Source: Spiractinospora alimapuensis (GTDB lineage Bacteria > Actinomycetota > Actinomycetes > Streptosporangiales > Streptosporangiaceae). Taken from it: DNA of 64,000 nucleotides. The notes beneath the pieces are model-generated. The model was given only the letters and a program-made list of their open reading frames with translations. It was not told where the DNA came from and did not search any database. The DNA lies in NCBI RefSeq assembly GCF_018437505.1, contig NZ_CP072467.1, forward strand, positions 3,868,010-3,932,009, read 5' to 3'. Positions 34,832-43,926 of the stretch are shown piece after piece (positions within the stretch are counted from its first letter, which is position 1; each line of letters begins with the position of its first letter). The position numbers were made by a program, and so were the translations under genes.

Positions 34832-34837
34832 CGTCGC

Positions 34838-35656
34838 ATGTTCACGATCGGTGCGTTCGCGCGGATGGTGGGGATCTCCGCCAAAACACTGCGCCACTAC
34901 CACGACCAGGGCCTGCTCGTCCCCGCTTGGATCGACCCCAACACCGGCTACCGCTCCTACACCCTGCGCCAGATGGACGACGCCGCCCGGATCTCGGTGC
35001 TGCGGCGCGGAGGGATGCCACTGGCTTTGATCCGGGTCGTGTTGGAGCATCCCGAGCGGGCCGAATCCGTCATCCGGGAGTTCCAGGAGGAGCTGCGCCG
35101 GCGTCGACTGGAGGAGGACGAGGCGCTGGAACAGGTGGCGACCGCCGCGACCCGGGAGGACATCGCCGCCCGTACCCGCCGTGTGCCCGCCCGCTCCTAC
35201 GCCGCCGTCGACGTCCGGGTTGAGGGCGCCACTGACGATGATTCCGACAGGTTGGTCGAGGAGGTCAACGCGCGCGTCGACGCCCGGGCCACCTGGCTGC
35301 GGGGTCTCCTCACCTCGGCGGGCGTCGCGCCGGTCGGAGAGTTCTGGACCGTGCTCGGCACCGCGGACGAGGCGCTGGCCGTCACCGTGCACTGGCCCCT
35401 GCCCGACTCCGCCACCAGCTCGTACGTGGAGTCCCTCGCCGAGGGAGTTCACTACGGCCGCCTTCCCGCCCGCGTCGAGTCCTTCGTGGAAGTTCCCCGC
35501 CCCGACCGGGACGGCGACGCGTCGATCCAGCTCGCGATGTCCGCCGTACTGTCGACCGCGCCCGATGGCGCGGAGGACATGAGAGGGATCCGCCAGACGC
35601 TGCACGGCGATCGGGCCACCGTGGAGTACGCCCTCACCCTGGAGGAGGACGAGTGA
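34838..35656 (+). CDS. MerR family regulator with GyrI-like effector domain
   Basis: The 272-residue protein has an N-terminal MerR winged helix (IGAFARMVGISAKTLRHYHD, then RSYTLRQMDDAARI) and a coiled coil at about 85-115 (EELRRRRLEEDEALEQVAT). An effector-binding domain follows (RRVPARSYAAVDVRVEG, FVEVPRPDRDGDASIQL) like GyrI/BltR ligand-binding modules. It has its own MerR-type promoter and is likely autoregulated. The stop overlaps the CPBP protease start (GTGA), so both form one operon. Confidence 0.92.
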   Translation: MFTIGAFARMVGISAKTLRHYHDQGLLVPAWIDPNTGYRSYTLRQMDDAARISVLRRGGMPLALIRVVLEHPERAESVIREFQEELRRRRLEEDEALEQVATAATREDIAARTRRVPARSYAAVDVRVEGATDDDSDRLVEEVNARVDARATWLRGLLTSAGVAPVGEFWTVLGTADEALAVTVHWPLPDSATSSYVESLAEGVHYGRLPARVESFVEVPRPDRDGDASIQLAMSAVLSTAPDGAEDMRGIRQTLHGDRATVEYALTLEEDE

Positions 35657-36603
35657 CGCCCCGGGAACCGAGCGCTTCCCCAACCGGGATCCCTCCAGCG
35701 GAGACGCCGGTCAAGGCCTTACGGTTCGCCCAGCTCGGCCGGCCCGCTCTGGGCCGGTCGCTCGGGCGGACAGTGCTGGCCTTGGTTTCCCTCGGCGGCC
35801 TGACGCTGGTGAGCGCCGCGGTGGTGATCGTCGTGCTGGTGATGACCGGTGTGGGGGAGGTCCTCCTGGCGGACGAGGCGTGGCTAACCGGCCCCGCCGG
35901 TGTGGCGCTGGGACTGTTGGCGATGCCGGTCGTCCTGCTGCCCGCCACATGGCTCACCGCCCGTTGGGTGCTGCGTATGCGACTCGGTGAGGTCTGTTCG
36001 GTCACGGGACGGTTCCGTTGGTGGCTGTACTGGCGGGGATTCGCCGCCGCCGGGGTCGTCGTTGTCGCCTCCACTGTGTTGTCCCACTGGTTGGGAGGAC
36101 AGACGGTCGGCACGCTGTCCACCCACTGGCTTGTGGTGGTGGTCATCCTCGTGTGCGGCGTGCCCCTGGCGGCGTTCGTGGAGGAACTCACCTATCGCGG
36201 GGTTCTGACCCACATCCTGGGCGCCCGGTGGGCGGCTCCCACCGTGGCGGTCGCGGTCCCCGCCGTCGTCACCTCGGCCCTGTTCTCCCTCGCCCACGGG
36301 CCGGCCGGCGCCCTCCCCTTCCTCGCCCACGCGGTCGGCGGGGTGGCCTACGCCGTCCTCTGCGACAGGACCGGCGGTCTGGAGGCCTCAGCCGCGGCCC
36401 ACACCGCCTGGAACCTCGTCCTGCTCGGTTCGGTGAGCCTGTTCGAGGGGTCGGCGGAGGTCGTCGGCCCGGTCGCACTCGCGGTTCCGCTGCTCCTCAC
36501 CGACCTGGCGATCGTGGCGGCGTTCCTGCTGACGCTCCGGGGGAGCGGCGTGCGGCGTCTGCGCCCCGTCCAACCCGATGCCGGGACGGTGCTCCAGCCG
36601 TGA
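35653..36603 (+). CDS. CPBP intramembrane metalloprotease
   Basis: The 316-residue protein has about eight TM helices. The CAAX/Abi (CPBP) motifs are in order: FVEELTYRGVL (EExxxR), LFSLAHG (FxxxH) and HTAWNLVLLG (HxxxN). This family cleaves or binds membrane peptides and is linked to peptide immunity and surface-protein processing. It is translationally coupled to the MerR gene, so its expression probably responds to that regulator's ligand. Confidence 0.9.
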   Translation: MTPREPSASPTGIPPAETPVKALRFAQLGRPALGRSLGRTVLALVSLGGLTLVSAAVVIVVLVMTGVGEVLLADEAWLTGPAGVALGLLAMPVVLLPATWLTARWVLRMRLGEVCSVTGRFRWWLYWRGFAAAGVVVVASTVLSHWLGGQTVGTLSTHWLVVVVILVCGVPLAAFVEELTYRGVLTHILGARWAAPTVAVAVPAVVTSALFSLAHGPAGALPFLAHAVGGVAYAVLCDRTGGLEASAAAHTAWNLVLLGSVSLFEGSAEVVGPVALAVPLLLTDLAIVAAFLLTLRGSGVRRLRPVQPDAGTVLQP

Positions 36604-36670
36604 CGTCGGCGCGGTGTCCGGAGCGGGACAGTCGAGGGACTTGAGGCGGACACGGGGATACGCTTCGCCC

Positions 36671-37309
36671 ATGCACCGTGAAGGGCGCGTCCCCGACACC
36701 CTCCCCCTGGTCCTGTGGCGGTCCCGGCGCCGGATCGCGTGGTGGCCGGGGGCCCTTATCGGGATGGTGTGGATCGCGACCGTCGGCCTGGTTCTCCGCA
36801 ACGTCTTGGACTCGCTGCGGATCGACGTCCCCGACGAGGTGCTCTACCCGCTGGCCCTTCCGCTGGGAATCATCGTCGTGGCGATCGCGTCGGTGTCCCA
36901 CACCCGCACCTACCGACGCGACGCCGCACGCCACGGACCGATGATCGCCGCCGACAGTGAAGGACTGTGGTTCCGGATCGTCGATTCACGTGTCTCCGCC
37001 GGGGTATGGCTCGCCTGGCACGAGGTCCTGGACATCGGTGTCACCACCACCGAGGTGCCCAACGAGCCGGAGCGCACCGAACGTTGCCTCTACGTCCACC
37101 CCGCGAACTCCGCGCTGGAGTCGTTGGTCGACCCCGAGCTGCGGGACCACGTCCGCGACTCCATGTCCCTCCATCGGGTGCCCTTCGTCCTGCGCGAGAA
37201 GGAACTCCCGGACACCGCGGATCGGGTCGTGGACCAGCTCCGTCGGCTCGCCGCAGGCCCTGACGAGGTCGGCCCGTCGAGCGGAGCCTGGCGACCCGTG
37301 GAGGAGTAG
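36671..37309 (+). CDS. Two-TM membrane protein, copy 1 of three paralogs
   Basis: The 212-residue protein starts MHREGRVPDTLPLVL. It has two TM segments at about 18-40 and 54-75, then a soluble domain starting MIAADSEGLWFRIVDSRVSA with LAWHEVLDIGV. That pattern resembles a bacterial PH-like (YdbT/YdaS-style) membrane protein. The ATG at 36671 was chosen because the paralogs share the RVPDT start. I do not recognise a specific function. Two related copies follow directly downstream. Confidence 0.72.
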   Translation: MHREGRVPDTLPLVLWRSRRRIAWWPGALIGMVWIATVGLVLRNVLDSLRIDVPDEVLYPLALPLGIIVVAIASVSHTRTYRRDAARHGPMIAADSEGLWFRIVDSRVSAGVWLAWHEVLDIGVTTTEVPNEPERTERCLYVHPANSALESLVDPELRDHVRDSMSLHRVPFVLREKELPDTADRVVDQLRRLAAGPDEVGPSSGAWRPVEE

Positions 37310-37447
37310 TGGGCTCGCCGAATGTGGCCAAAGAGCAGATGTGGGCGCGTTTGTCCTGGTGAAGCGCTGGACCAGGCGAAGCGGCGGCGTGGGAGGTAAG
37401 AGTGCTCTCCCTCCCCGGGCGCGCCGGACCGATTTGTCGTCGCGACC

Positions 37448-37824
37448 ATGCACACCGCGGACAGGGTGCCAGAGACCTTCCCTACGTCCTCGGAATGAGC
37501 GCCAATCAGGCGACGCCGTCATTCCTGGGCTGCCTCTCGAATTTGCTCGTCTTCGGACTGCTTTGGATCGGCGCCGAGTCGGTCGCCCATTCGTTGGGCA
37601 CCTTCGCACAGATCGTCACATATGTGGTCGCCGTTCTCGTGTTCTTGATCTATTTGACCGCGACGATTCTGTTCGCCTTCTGGGACACGCGCCGCGAAGC
37701 CGAGACGAAGGGTGCCCTGGTCGGCGCCGACCGCGAAGGGATATGGCTGCGGATCGTGGACAAGACGTGGGGGGCGCGTCGGAAGAGCGTGGGCCGTTCG
37801 CCGCGCCCGCGCGCCGGGGGCTAG
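37448..37824 (+). pseudogene. Broken middle paralog of the two-TM membrane protein family
   Basis: The start MHTADRVPET aligns with the RVPDT start of the flanking genes. A one-base shift near 37475-37481 moves the sense to another frame: LPYVLGMSANQ, two TM segments (LLVFGLLWIGAESVAHSLG, YVVAVLVFLIYLTATILFAF), then GADREGIWLRIVDKT. The frame then ends in arginine-rich sequence with no counterpart of the LAWHEVLDIG domain. It has therefore both a frameshift and a lost C-terminus. A functional short protein starting at 37495 cannot be excluded. Confidence 0.65.
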
Positions 37825-37834
37825 GGTCGCGGGC

Positions 37835-38434
37835 ATGGATCGTGGCTCGAGGGTTCCCGACACCCTGACTTTCGTCGTTCACCCCGACGCCCGTCAGGGC
37901 AGGTTCCTGCTGCCTACCGGCATCGCCGCTCTGGTGTTCGCGGCGGCACTGGCCCTGGTCAGCGGATACCGGCTTGCCATCGGCGCCGGGGACTTCACCG
38001 ACATGATGGCGGTCATGTTCGCCTTCGCGATGCTGGTCACGGGAACCGCCGTTCTCTTGGCCCGTAGGACGGTGTTCCGCAACGGTCCGGTGCTCGGCGC
38101 CAACCGTAGCGGTCTGTGGCTGGCGGTGGGCGGTCTGCTCTCCCCGGTCGTGCTTCACTTCACGTGGACGGAGGTCACCACCATCGGTGTTCGGTACGTC
38201 AACGAGCGTCGTAAGCGCGGCCCCCGCCTGGGGGTGACGCTCACCGACGAGGGGCGCGCGGAACTCGACACGGACCCGCGGCAGAAGGCATCGGCCCGCA
38301 AAAGCACCGCGCTGTTCCAGGCGGCCATCACGATCGACGCCCAGACCATGGACCGGCCACTGGAAGAGGTGCTCCGGAGTCTGCGGAAGCAGGCCCCACG
38401 CCGGGTCGAGGTGGAGACGCCCACCACAGACTGA
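37835..38434 (+). CDS. Two-TM membrane protein, copy 3 of three paralogs
   Basis: The 199-residue protein starts MDRGSRVPDTLTFVV and has two TM segments (about 27-48 and 58-78). The soluble domain PVLGANRSGLWLAVGGLLSP and FTWTEVTTIGVRYVN aligns with copy 1. The C-terminal basic segment (RQKASARKST) and the PLEEVLRSLRKQAP helix differ. The ATG at 37835 is 10 bases after the middle pseudogene stop. It is convergent with the DUF1707 gene. Function unknown. Confidence 0.75.
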   Translation: MDRGSRVPDTLTFVVHPDARQGRFLLPTGIAALVFAAALALVSGYRLAIGAGDFTDMMAVMFAFAMLVTGTAVLLARRTVFRNGPVLGANRSGLWLAVGGLLSPVVLHFTWTEVTTIGVRYVNERRKRGPRLGVTLTDEGRAELDTDPRQKASARKSTALFQAAITIDAQTMDRPLEEVLRSLRKQAPRRVEVETPTTD

Positions 38435-38472
38435 CCGGCACACCTCCGGAAAGCGCCCAGGCGACCGAGTCG

Positions 38473-39057
38473 TCAGGTCTTGGGCTGGCGGGTCAACCAT
38501 CCCCAGAAGCTGCGGTAGCGGTGCCGGGCCTTGATCGTGCCGGACCGCACCTCGCCCTTCACCCGAAGCAGCGGCTTGGTCGGGTCGTGCGGCGCGCGCA
38601 GCTTGTTGACCACCGAGCCGCTGGTGGCCCACGCCTGGTCCATGTCCACGCCCCACCCACGCGGCACCACGAGAACGACCGACCCCGACCTGGCCCGCGC
38701 CTCGACCTCCACCACGCGGTGCGGGCAGTTCGCCTCGGTGAAGTCCAACTTGACCAGACCGGAGGTGCACTCGGCGTCGATGGTGTCAGGGACGTTCCAG
38801 GGGCCGTTGCGCTTCACCGTGCCGCTCTTGGTGCGCAGGTGCAGCGGCTCCGCGGTGACTCCGGGGACGGCGGGAAGGTCGGCCGTCAGGGTGTCGAGCT
38901 CTGCTCGGGTCTTGGCGGAGTAGGCGGCGGTCAGGCGATCGTCGAGCTCGGCCAGTTCCAACCGTCCCTCGGCCACGGCGTTACGGAGGAGTTCGGCGAT
39001 CTCCTCACGGTCTGTGTCTGCGACGCGGAGAGCGGGGGTCTTCTTCTCGTCCGTCAT
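38473..39057 (-). CDS. DUF1707 domain protein with LiaF-like C-terminal region
   Basis: The 194-residue protein opens with ALRVADTDREEIAELLRNA, then AEGRLELAELDDRLTAAYSA and AKTRAELDTLTADLP, the standard DUF1707 helix-turn pattern. The second half (TIDAECTSGLVKLDFTEANC, SGSVVLVVPRGWGVDMD) is a repeat-rich beta structure like the DUF2154/LiaF C-terminus. There is no TM helix. Members are common, abundant actinobacterial proteins of unclear, possibly envelope-stress, function. Confidence 0.88.
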   Translation of the reverse strand: MTDEKKTPALRVADTDREEIAELLRNAVAEGRLELAELDDRLTAAYSAKTRAELDTLTADLPAVPGVTAEPLHLRTKSGTVKRNGPWNVPDTIDAECTSGLVKLDFTEANCPHRVVEVEARARSGSVVLVVPRGWGVDMDQAWATSGSVVNKLRAPHDPTKPLLRVKGEVRSGTIKARHRYRSFWGWLTRQPKT

Positions 39058-39237
39058 CCATCGGCTCCGTGGCTCTGTACGGTATGGGTGTTTCCTGTCG
39101 AGGATAGACGGCGCGAGTGGTCGGGCAACACGGTCACGTGATCATCACGAGGGGTTGCGATCAGGTGACGGGTGCAACCAGGGAGGTCGGCGTCCCGTCG
39201 CACCCGTCAACTGGTACCTACCCACGGAGGGAAGGTC

Positions 39238-40779
39238 ATGCGTCGTTCCCACACGCGTGCCTGGCGTCGGGGCCGCCTCGCGGCGGCCGCCGCGGCAGCG
39301 CTCCTCCTCGGAATCGCGGGATGCAGCGGTTCCTCAGACAACGCTGAGGAGGGTGCGGCCGACGCGCCGGCACCCCAGGGGCCCGGAGCCCTTCCCCTCA
39401 CGCAGCCCGACCCGAACATCGACGGCAACTTCACCGACTACGGCGTCAACCCCGAGATCGACACGGCGGAGGACAACAAGTCCACCTTCGCCCTCGACGT
39501 GGACACCGGTTCCTACTCCATCGTTCGGAGCCATCTCGACCAGGGGCTCCTCCCCGACGAGGCCGCGGTGCGCACAGAGGAGATGGTCAACTACTTCCCA
39601 CAGGACTACGACGCGCCGGCCGAGGGACTCCGGGCACACATCGACGGGACCAGCGTGCCGTTCCTCGACGACTCCACACGTCAGGTGCTGCGGGTGGGAG
39701 TGCAGGCCGCGGAGGTGGAGCCCGAGGACCGGCAGCCCGCCACGCTCACCTTCGTGATCGACCGTTCCGGGTCGATGGAGGGCCGCAACATGGAGATGGT
39801 GCGGTCGGCGCTGCACACCCTGGTCGACGGCCTCGATCCCGAGGACGAGGTGGGGATCGTGACCTACGGGGACGACGCCACACACGAACTGGAGACGACC
39901 CCGGCCTCAGAGGAGACCGCGATCCGGTCGGTGATCGACGACCTCCGCCCGGACGGCTCCACCTACACCGAGGCCGGCCTCAGAGCCGGATACGAGGTCG
40001 CGGCGGAGAACCAGCGCGACGACGGAATCAACCGCGTCATCCTCCTCTCCGACGGCGTCGCCAACGTGGGCGAGACCGATCCCGAGGTGCTCGCCGACGA
40101 CATCGTCTCGCCCATGGCGGAGGACGTTCCGCTGCTCACCGTGGGCGTGGGGATGGACGTCTTCAACGACCCCCTGTTGGAGCAGCTCGCCAATCAGGGG
40201 GGCGGCTTCTACACCTTCGTCGACAGCGAGCACGAGATCGAACGGCTCTTCGCCGACGACCTCACCGGGACGCTGGAGGCGGTCGCCACCGACGCCCGGG
40301 TCCAGGTCACCTTCGACCCCGACGAGGTGGAGAGCTTCCGACTTCTGGGGTACGAGAACCGGCAGATGGAGGACGAGGAGTTCCTCGAGGAGGACGCCGA
40401 CGGGGGACACCTGGGGGCCGGACACTCGGCCACCGCCCTGTACGAGGTGGCCATGCCCAACGTGCGGGAGAGCGCGGACGCCGCGGAGGTGGCGCAGGTC
40501 GAGGTGCTGTGGACCGATCCGGACTCCGGCGAAACCCTGCAGGACGTCACCACCCTGCAGCACAAGGATCTCGCGGAGGCCTTCAACGAGGCGCCCGACG
40601 CCCTCCAGGAGACGATCCTCGTGGGCGCGTTCGCGGAAGGGCTGCGCGGAGCACCGTGGGGTGAGGAGATCGCGATGGGAACCGTGGCGACGAACGCGCG
40701 CCGTCTCGCTGACGACCAGCCGAGCGACCGCCCGTTCGGCGAGTTCGCGGACCTCGTGGAGACCGCCACCGAGCTCTGA
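39238..40779 (+). CDS. YfbK-like von Willebrand factor type A lipoprotein
   Basis: The 513-residue protein has a lipoprotein signal ending LLLGIAGCSGS. The region FTDYGVNPEIDTAEDNKSTF and SYSIVRSHLDQGLLP is the YfbK N-domain. The VWA domain has the MIDAS motif TFVIDRSGSMEG with later RPDGSTYTEAG (Thr ligand) and LLSDGVANVGE (Asp ligand). A DUF3520-type C-terminal region follows. The ATG at 39238 has GGAGGGAAGG upstream. It probably mediates metal-dependent protein contacts at the cell surface. It is transcribed alone with a strong terminator behind. Confidence 0.9.
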   Translation: MRRSHTRAWRRGRLAAAAAAALLLGIAGCSGSSDNAEEGAADAPAPQGPGALPLTQPDPNIDGNFTDYGVNPEIDTAEDNKSTFALDVDTGSYSIVRSHLDQGLLPDEAAVRTEEMVNYFPQDYDAPAEGLRAHIDGTSVPFLDDSTRQVLRVGVQAAEVEPEDRQPATLTFVIDRSGSMEGRNMEMVRSALHTLVDGLDPEDEVGIVTYGDDATHELETTPASEETAIRSVIDDLRPDGSTYTEAGLRAGYEVAAENQRDDGINRVILLSDGVANVGETDPEVLADDIVSPMAEDVPLLTVGVGMDVFNDPLLEQLANQGGGFYTFVDSEHEIERLFADDLTGTLEAVATDARVQVTFDPDEVESFRLLGYENRQMEDEEFLEEDADGGHLGAGHSATALYEVAMPNVRESADAAEVAQVEVLWTDPDSGETLQDVTTLQHKDLAEAFNEAPDALQETILVGAFAEGLRGAPWGEEIAMGTVATNARRLADDQPSDRPFGEFADLVETATEL

Positions 40780-40832
40780 CCGTCGTTTCGGCGCCGTGGT
40801 CCGGACGGGCCGTGAGGTCCGGGACGACGAAG

Positions 40833-40862
40833 AGCCGCGGAGGGCCCAGGCCCTCCGCGGCT
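40833..40862. terminator. Strong bidirectional hairpin terminator
   Basis: AGCCGCGGAGGGC (40833-40845) pairs perfectly with GCCCTCCGCGGCT (40850-40862) over 13 bp with a 4-base loop, followed by GGTTTCC. It lies between the convergent VWA and LPxTG genes and can serve both. Confidence 0.85.
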
Positions 40863-40881
40863 GGTTTCCCCCTAGTGACGG

Positions 40882-42855
40882 TCAGTCTGACCAGGGGAGG
40901 AACCGGCGCTTACGCGCCCACCACACGGCCGCCGTGCCGCCTCCCATCAGGAGCAGGCCCACAGACGTCAAGCCGATCAGCGCACCACCGGTGACCGGCA
41001 GTCCGCCACCCGGCTCCTCCTCCCCGGGCCCCGGCGTGGGCTCGGGCGTGGGGCTCGGAGTCGGGCTGGGTTCCGGTTCGGTGTCGCTGTTGGTGATGGA
41101 ACAGGTGACGTCGTCCCCGGGCCCAATCTCGATCTCCGCCCCCTCGGACGTCTCCTCCTCGTCGTCCCAGCGGCAGGTCCAGTCCGAGGCGACGTAGCCC
41201 TCAGGTCCGTCGGCCTCGGAGAGGACGTAGGCACCTTCCTCGACCTCGACGTTGGTGACCTGCTCGGACCCACTCACACCAGAGATCGGGGTCGGACCGT
41301 CCGCGACGAGTGTCCAGTCCTCGGGCTCGGCCTCGCCACCGTGGGTGTTCTCCACGTTCTTCTCCAGGGTCAGCCGCGCCTCCTTCGCACACGTGACCGT
41401 GTTGGTGACGGTGGCGTGGGTGCCGCCCTTCTCGACCGTGACGTCGTGCGGGAGGTCGACGGCCGCGAGCTCCCCGTTGATCTCGGTGACCTGGGTGAGG
41501 TCGACGGTGCAGCGGTCGGGCACGTCGACGGTCTCGTCGATCGTGGCCTCTTCGCCGACCTTGTAGCCCTCGCGTGGGACGCCCCAGTCCTGGTCGGAGG
41601 CGCCTTCGTCGCCTGGTCCGGTCAGGGTGAGCTGGGCGTCGAACCCGTCGGGCTGGTCACCTTCCTCGTAGGTCTCGCCGTTGATCTCCCACGTCTTGTC
41701 CACGGTCAGGCCCTGCTTGGGCTTCTTACAGGTGACCGCGTTGGTGACGGTGGCGTGGGTTCCGTCCTTCTCGACGGTGACCTCCGCGGGGAGGTCCTCG
41801 GTGACCGCGTCGCCGTTGATCTCGGTGACCTGGGTGAGGTCGACGGTGCAGCGGTCGGGCACGGTGACGGATCCGTCGATCGTGGCCTCTTCACCGACTT
41901 CGTAGCCCTCGCGCCCGACGCCCCTGTCCTGGTCGGAGGCGTCTTCGTCGCCGGGCCCGGTCAGGGTGAGCTGGGCGTCGAAGCCGTCGGGCTGGTCACC
42001 CTCCTCGTAGGTTTCGCCGTTGATCTCCCACCGCTTGTCGACGACGAGGTCCTGGTCGGGCAGAGGCCGGTTGTAGATCGTGCAGGTCACCACGTCATCG
42101 GCGGGCATGTCGATCGTGAAGCCCGGGTTGGCCGGATCGGAATCGTCGTTCTCGACCGGGATCGGGTCACCCTGGAAGTCCCGACACACGGCGTTCTGGC
42201 CGTCCTGGGTGACCAGCGTGTAGCCATCCCGCTGTGTCTCGTGGACGGCGACTTCGGCGCTGTCGGCGCTGCCATCGAAGGTCAGTGGGAAGGTGACGGT
42301 GCCGGTCCCGTCGCCGGTGGTGCTCTGGGTGTCGGGCAGCCCGCCGACGTCGCCGTTGGGCGCGTCACCGGAGATGTTCAACCCGGACCCCATAGGTATC
42401 GCGCCGGAGATGTCGTCGCCGGTGTTCTCCTGGGGCACGACCTTGTTGACCACATTCAGCGAGTTGCCGCACATCTCCAGCATGAGATCGCGCAGCGCGG
42501 GCCCGACCGCGTCCAAGTCGTCCGCGTCCACGGCGCAGACGCCCCCGTCTGGGTCGACCGGATCGCTGGCGTCGGCGGCGAAGAGGCCGATGCCAGCGCC
42601 CTCCAGCGGCGTCGCACCGTTGACGTTCCCGTCGATCGTGGCCCGGTCGGCCCCCGGGGCCACCGAGATGACGGACTCGTCATCGGCCGGGGCCGGGACG
42701 TACTGGGCCTCGGTCTCCGGTTGTGCCAGAGCCGGTCCCGCGGTGAGAACACCGGCCGTCATCACGGTGCCGAGTGTCGTCGCGGCAGCCACCGCTCCGA
42801 CCGCCCAGGAACACCACCCAGGTATGCCCGCACCTAATATGCCTCTTCGCGCCAT
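40882..42855 (-). CDS. LPxTG cell-surface protein with tandem repeat domains
   Basis: The 657-residue protein has a signal peptide ending near AGPALA and an N-terminal domain of about 220 residues with several cysteines. Two near-identical 113-residue repeats follow (each with KTWEINGETYEEGDQPDGF or KRWEINGETYEEG, and PDRCTVDLTQVTEING). A third, different domain of SpaA/DUF5979 type comes next (LTLEKNVENTHGGEAEPEDW), then a Pro/Glu spacer (EPSPTPSPTPEPTPGPG). The sorting signal is LPVTGG, a hydrophobic helix, and ARKRRF. It is therefore a sortase substrate on the wall. Its binding partner is unknown, and no sortase gene is in the window. Confidence 0.9.
   Translation of the reverse strand: MARRGILGAGIPGWCSWAVGAVAAATTLGTVMTAGVLTAGPALAQPETEAQYVPAPADDESVISVAPGADRATIDGNVNGATPLEGAGIGLFAADASDPVDPDGGVCAVDADDLDAVGPALRDLMLEMCGNSLNVVNKVVPQENTGDDISGAIPMGSGLNISGDAPNGDVGGLPDTQSTTGDGTGTVTFPLTFDGSADSAEVAVHETQRDGYTLVTQDGQNAVCRDFQGDPIPVENDDSDPANPGFTIDMPADDVVTCTIYNRPLPDQDLVVDKRWEINGETYEEGDQPDGFDAQLTLTGPGDEDASDQDRGVGREGYEVGEEATIDGSVTVPDRCTVDLTQVTEINGDAVTEDLPAEVTVEKDGTHATVTNAVTCKKPKQGLTVDKTWEINGETYEEGDQPDGFDAQLTLTGPGDEGASDQDWGVPREGYKVGEEATIDETVDVPDRCTVDLTQVTEINGELAAVDLPHDVTVEKGGTHATVTNTVTCAKEARLTLEKNVENTHGGEAEPEDWTLVADGPTPISGVSGSEQVTNVEVEEGAYVLSEADGPEGYVASDWTCRWDDEEETSEGAEIEIGPGDDVTCSITNSDTEPEPSPTPSPTPEPTPGPGEEEPGGGLPVTGGALIGLTSVGLLLMGGGTAAVWWARKRRFLPWSD
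41390..42060. repeat. Two tandem 339-bp coding repeats
   Basis: Two in-frame copies of a 339-bp (113-codon) unit inside the surface-protein gene are highly similar at DNA level; for example the same CCGTTGATCTCGGTGACC starts at 41474 and 41813. Such recent duplication can expand or shrink by recombination. Confidence 0.8.
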
Positions 42856-43032
42856 TGTCTACCTCGCTCGCCAAATAACTCCAGTCGATCACTAACGGTA
42901 GTTTTATATAGCTCTTAGTAGTCGCTGTGGATATTCGTCGGCGTGCCCCCGAAAACCCCTGGTGATAGGTGAAATGTCGGAAATGTGCATCAGGCACACT
43001 GGTCCTCGACATCCATTCCGCCCGGAGAGCCC

Positions 43033-43926
43033 GTGCACACAGTTACGACAATCCAGCAGATAGCCTCGCCCACGCTGGACGCGGTGTTTCTCGCGATCAC
43101 ATTCCTGGGAAACGCCGAGGCCTACATCGCGCTGCTCGCGGTGATCTACCTTGCCGTCAACGCGCGACTGGGGCGTCAGGCCGGTGTCTATCTCTTACTG
43201 AGCGCGTTTCTGAACGCGCACCTCAAGGAGATCGCGCACACCGCGCGCCCGTTCGAGGTGAATCCGGGGGTCGTGCGCGGTGACCTCGCCCTCGACACCG
43301 CCGGCGGCGCCAGCTTCCCGAGCGGGCACGCCCAGATGAGCGCCACGTTCTGGGGATACCTGGCCGTTCGTGTTCATCGGGGCTGGTTCTGGGGTGTCTC
43401 GATCGCCCTCGTGGCGCTGATCTCGTTCAGCCGGCTCTACCTGGGCGTGCACTGGCCGGTCGACATCTGGGGCGGCCTGGGCATCGCCGTGCTCGTCATC
43501 CTGCTCGCCCTGGCGACCGATCGCTACGTCGTTCCCCGACTGCGGATGTGGCCGCGACCGCTTCTGTTCACCCTGGGCCTGCTGGTCCCGTTCGCGCTCC
43601 ACCTGGTCCTGGGGACGAACGACTCCGACCTGCTCCTCGGCGCCATGGCGGGCTTCCTCACCGCGCCGATGGTGGTGACGCACCGGGTGCCACGGGGGTT
43701 CTGGCGTCGCGTGGCACTCGCGACCGGTGGACTCGTGGTGATCGCGGCCCTGATTCTGGGCTCCAGCGCGCTGCTCCCCGACGTCGTCAAGGACAGCGCG
43801 CTGGGTGGCTTCCTGCGCTACCTCGCGGTGGCGTACGTGGGTCTGGCCCTTATCCCGTGGCTGGCGCGGCGCGTCGGCCTGGCACCGGACGAGGGGCAGG
43901 AGCCGACTACAGCCGGGCCCGTTTGA
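43033..43926 (+). CDS. PAP2 superfamily membrane phosphatase
   Basis: The 297-residue protein has about eight TM helices and the three acid-phosphatase motifs: KEIAHTARPFE (KxxxxxxRP), SFPSGHAQM (PSGH) and SRLYLGVHWPVDIW (SRxxxxxHxxxD). It probably dephosphorylates a lipid phosphate such as undecaprenyl pyrophosphate or phosphatidic acid on the outer face. Three extra C-terminal helices follow the catalytic core. The GTG at 43033 has GGAGA 5 bases upstream. The last 20 bases overlap the convergent ygfZ-like gene. Confidence 0.9.
   Translation: MHTVTTIQQIASPTLDAVFLAITFLGNAEAYIALLAVIYLAVNARLGRQAGVYLLLSAFLNAHLKEIAHTARPFEVNPGVVRGDLALDTAGGASFPSGHAQMSATFWGYLAVRVHRGWFWGVSIALVALISFSRLYLGVHWPVDIWGGLGIAVLVILLALATDRYVVPRLRMWPRPLLFTLGLLVPFALHLVLGTNDSDLLLGAMAGFLTAPMVVTHRVPRGFWRRVALATGGLVVIAALILGSSALLPDVVKDSALGGFLRYLAVAYVGLALIPWLARRVGLAPDEGQEPTTAGPV

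Noticed and set aside
41341-42837. 498-residue open frame opposite the surface-protein gene
   Set aside because: Its repeats simply mirror the coding repeats of the minus-strand gene.
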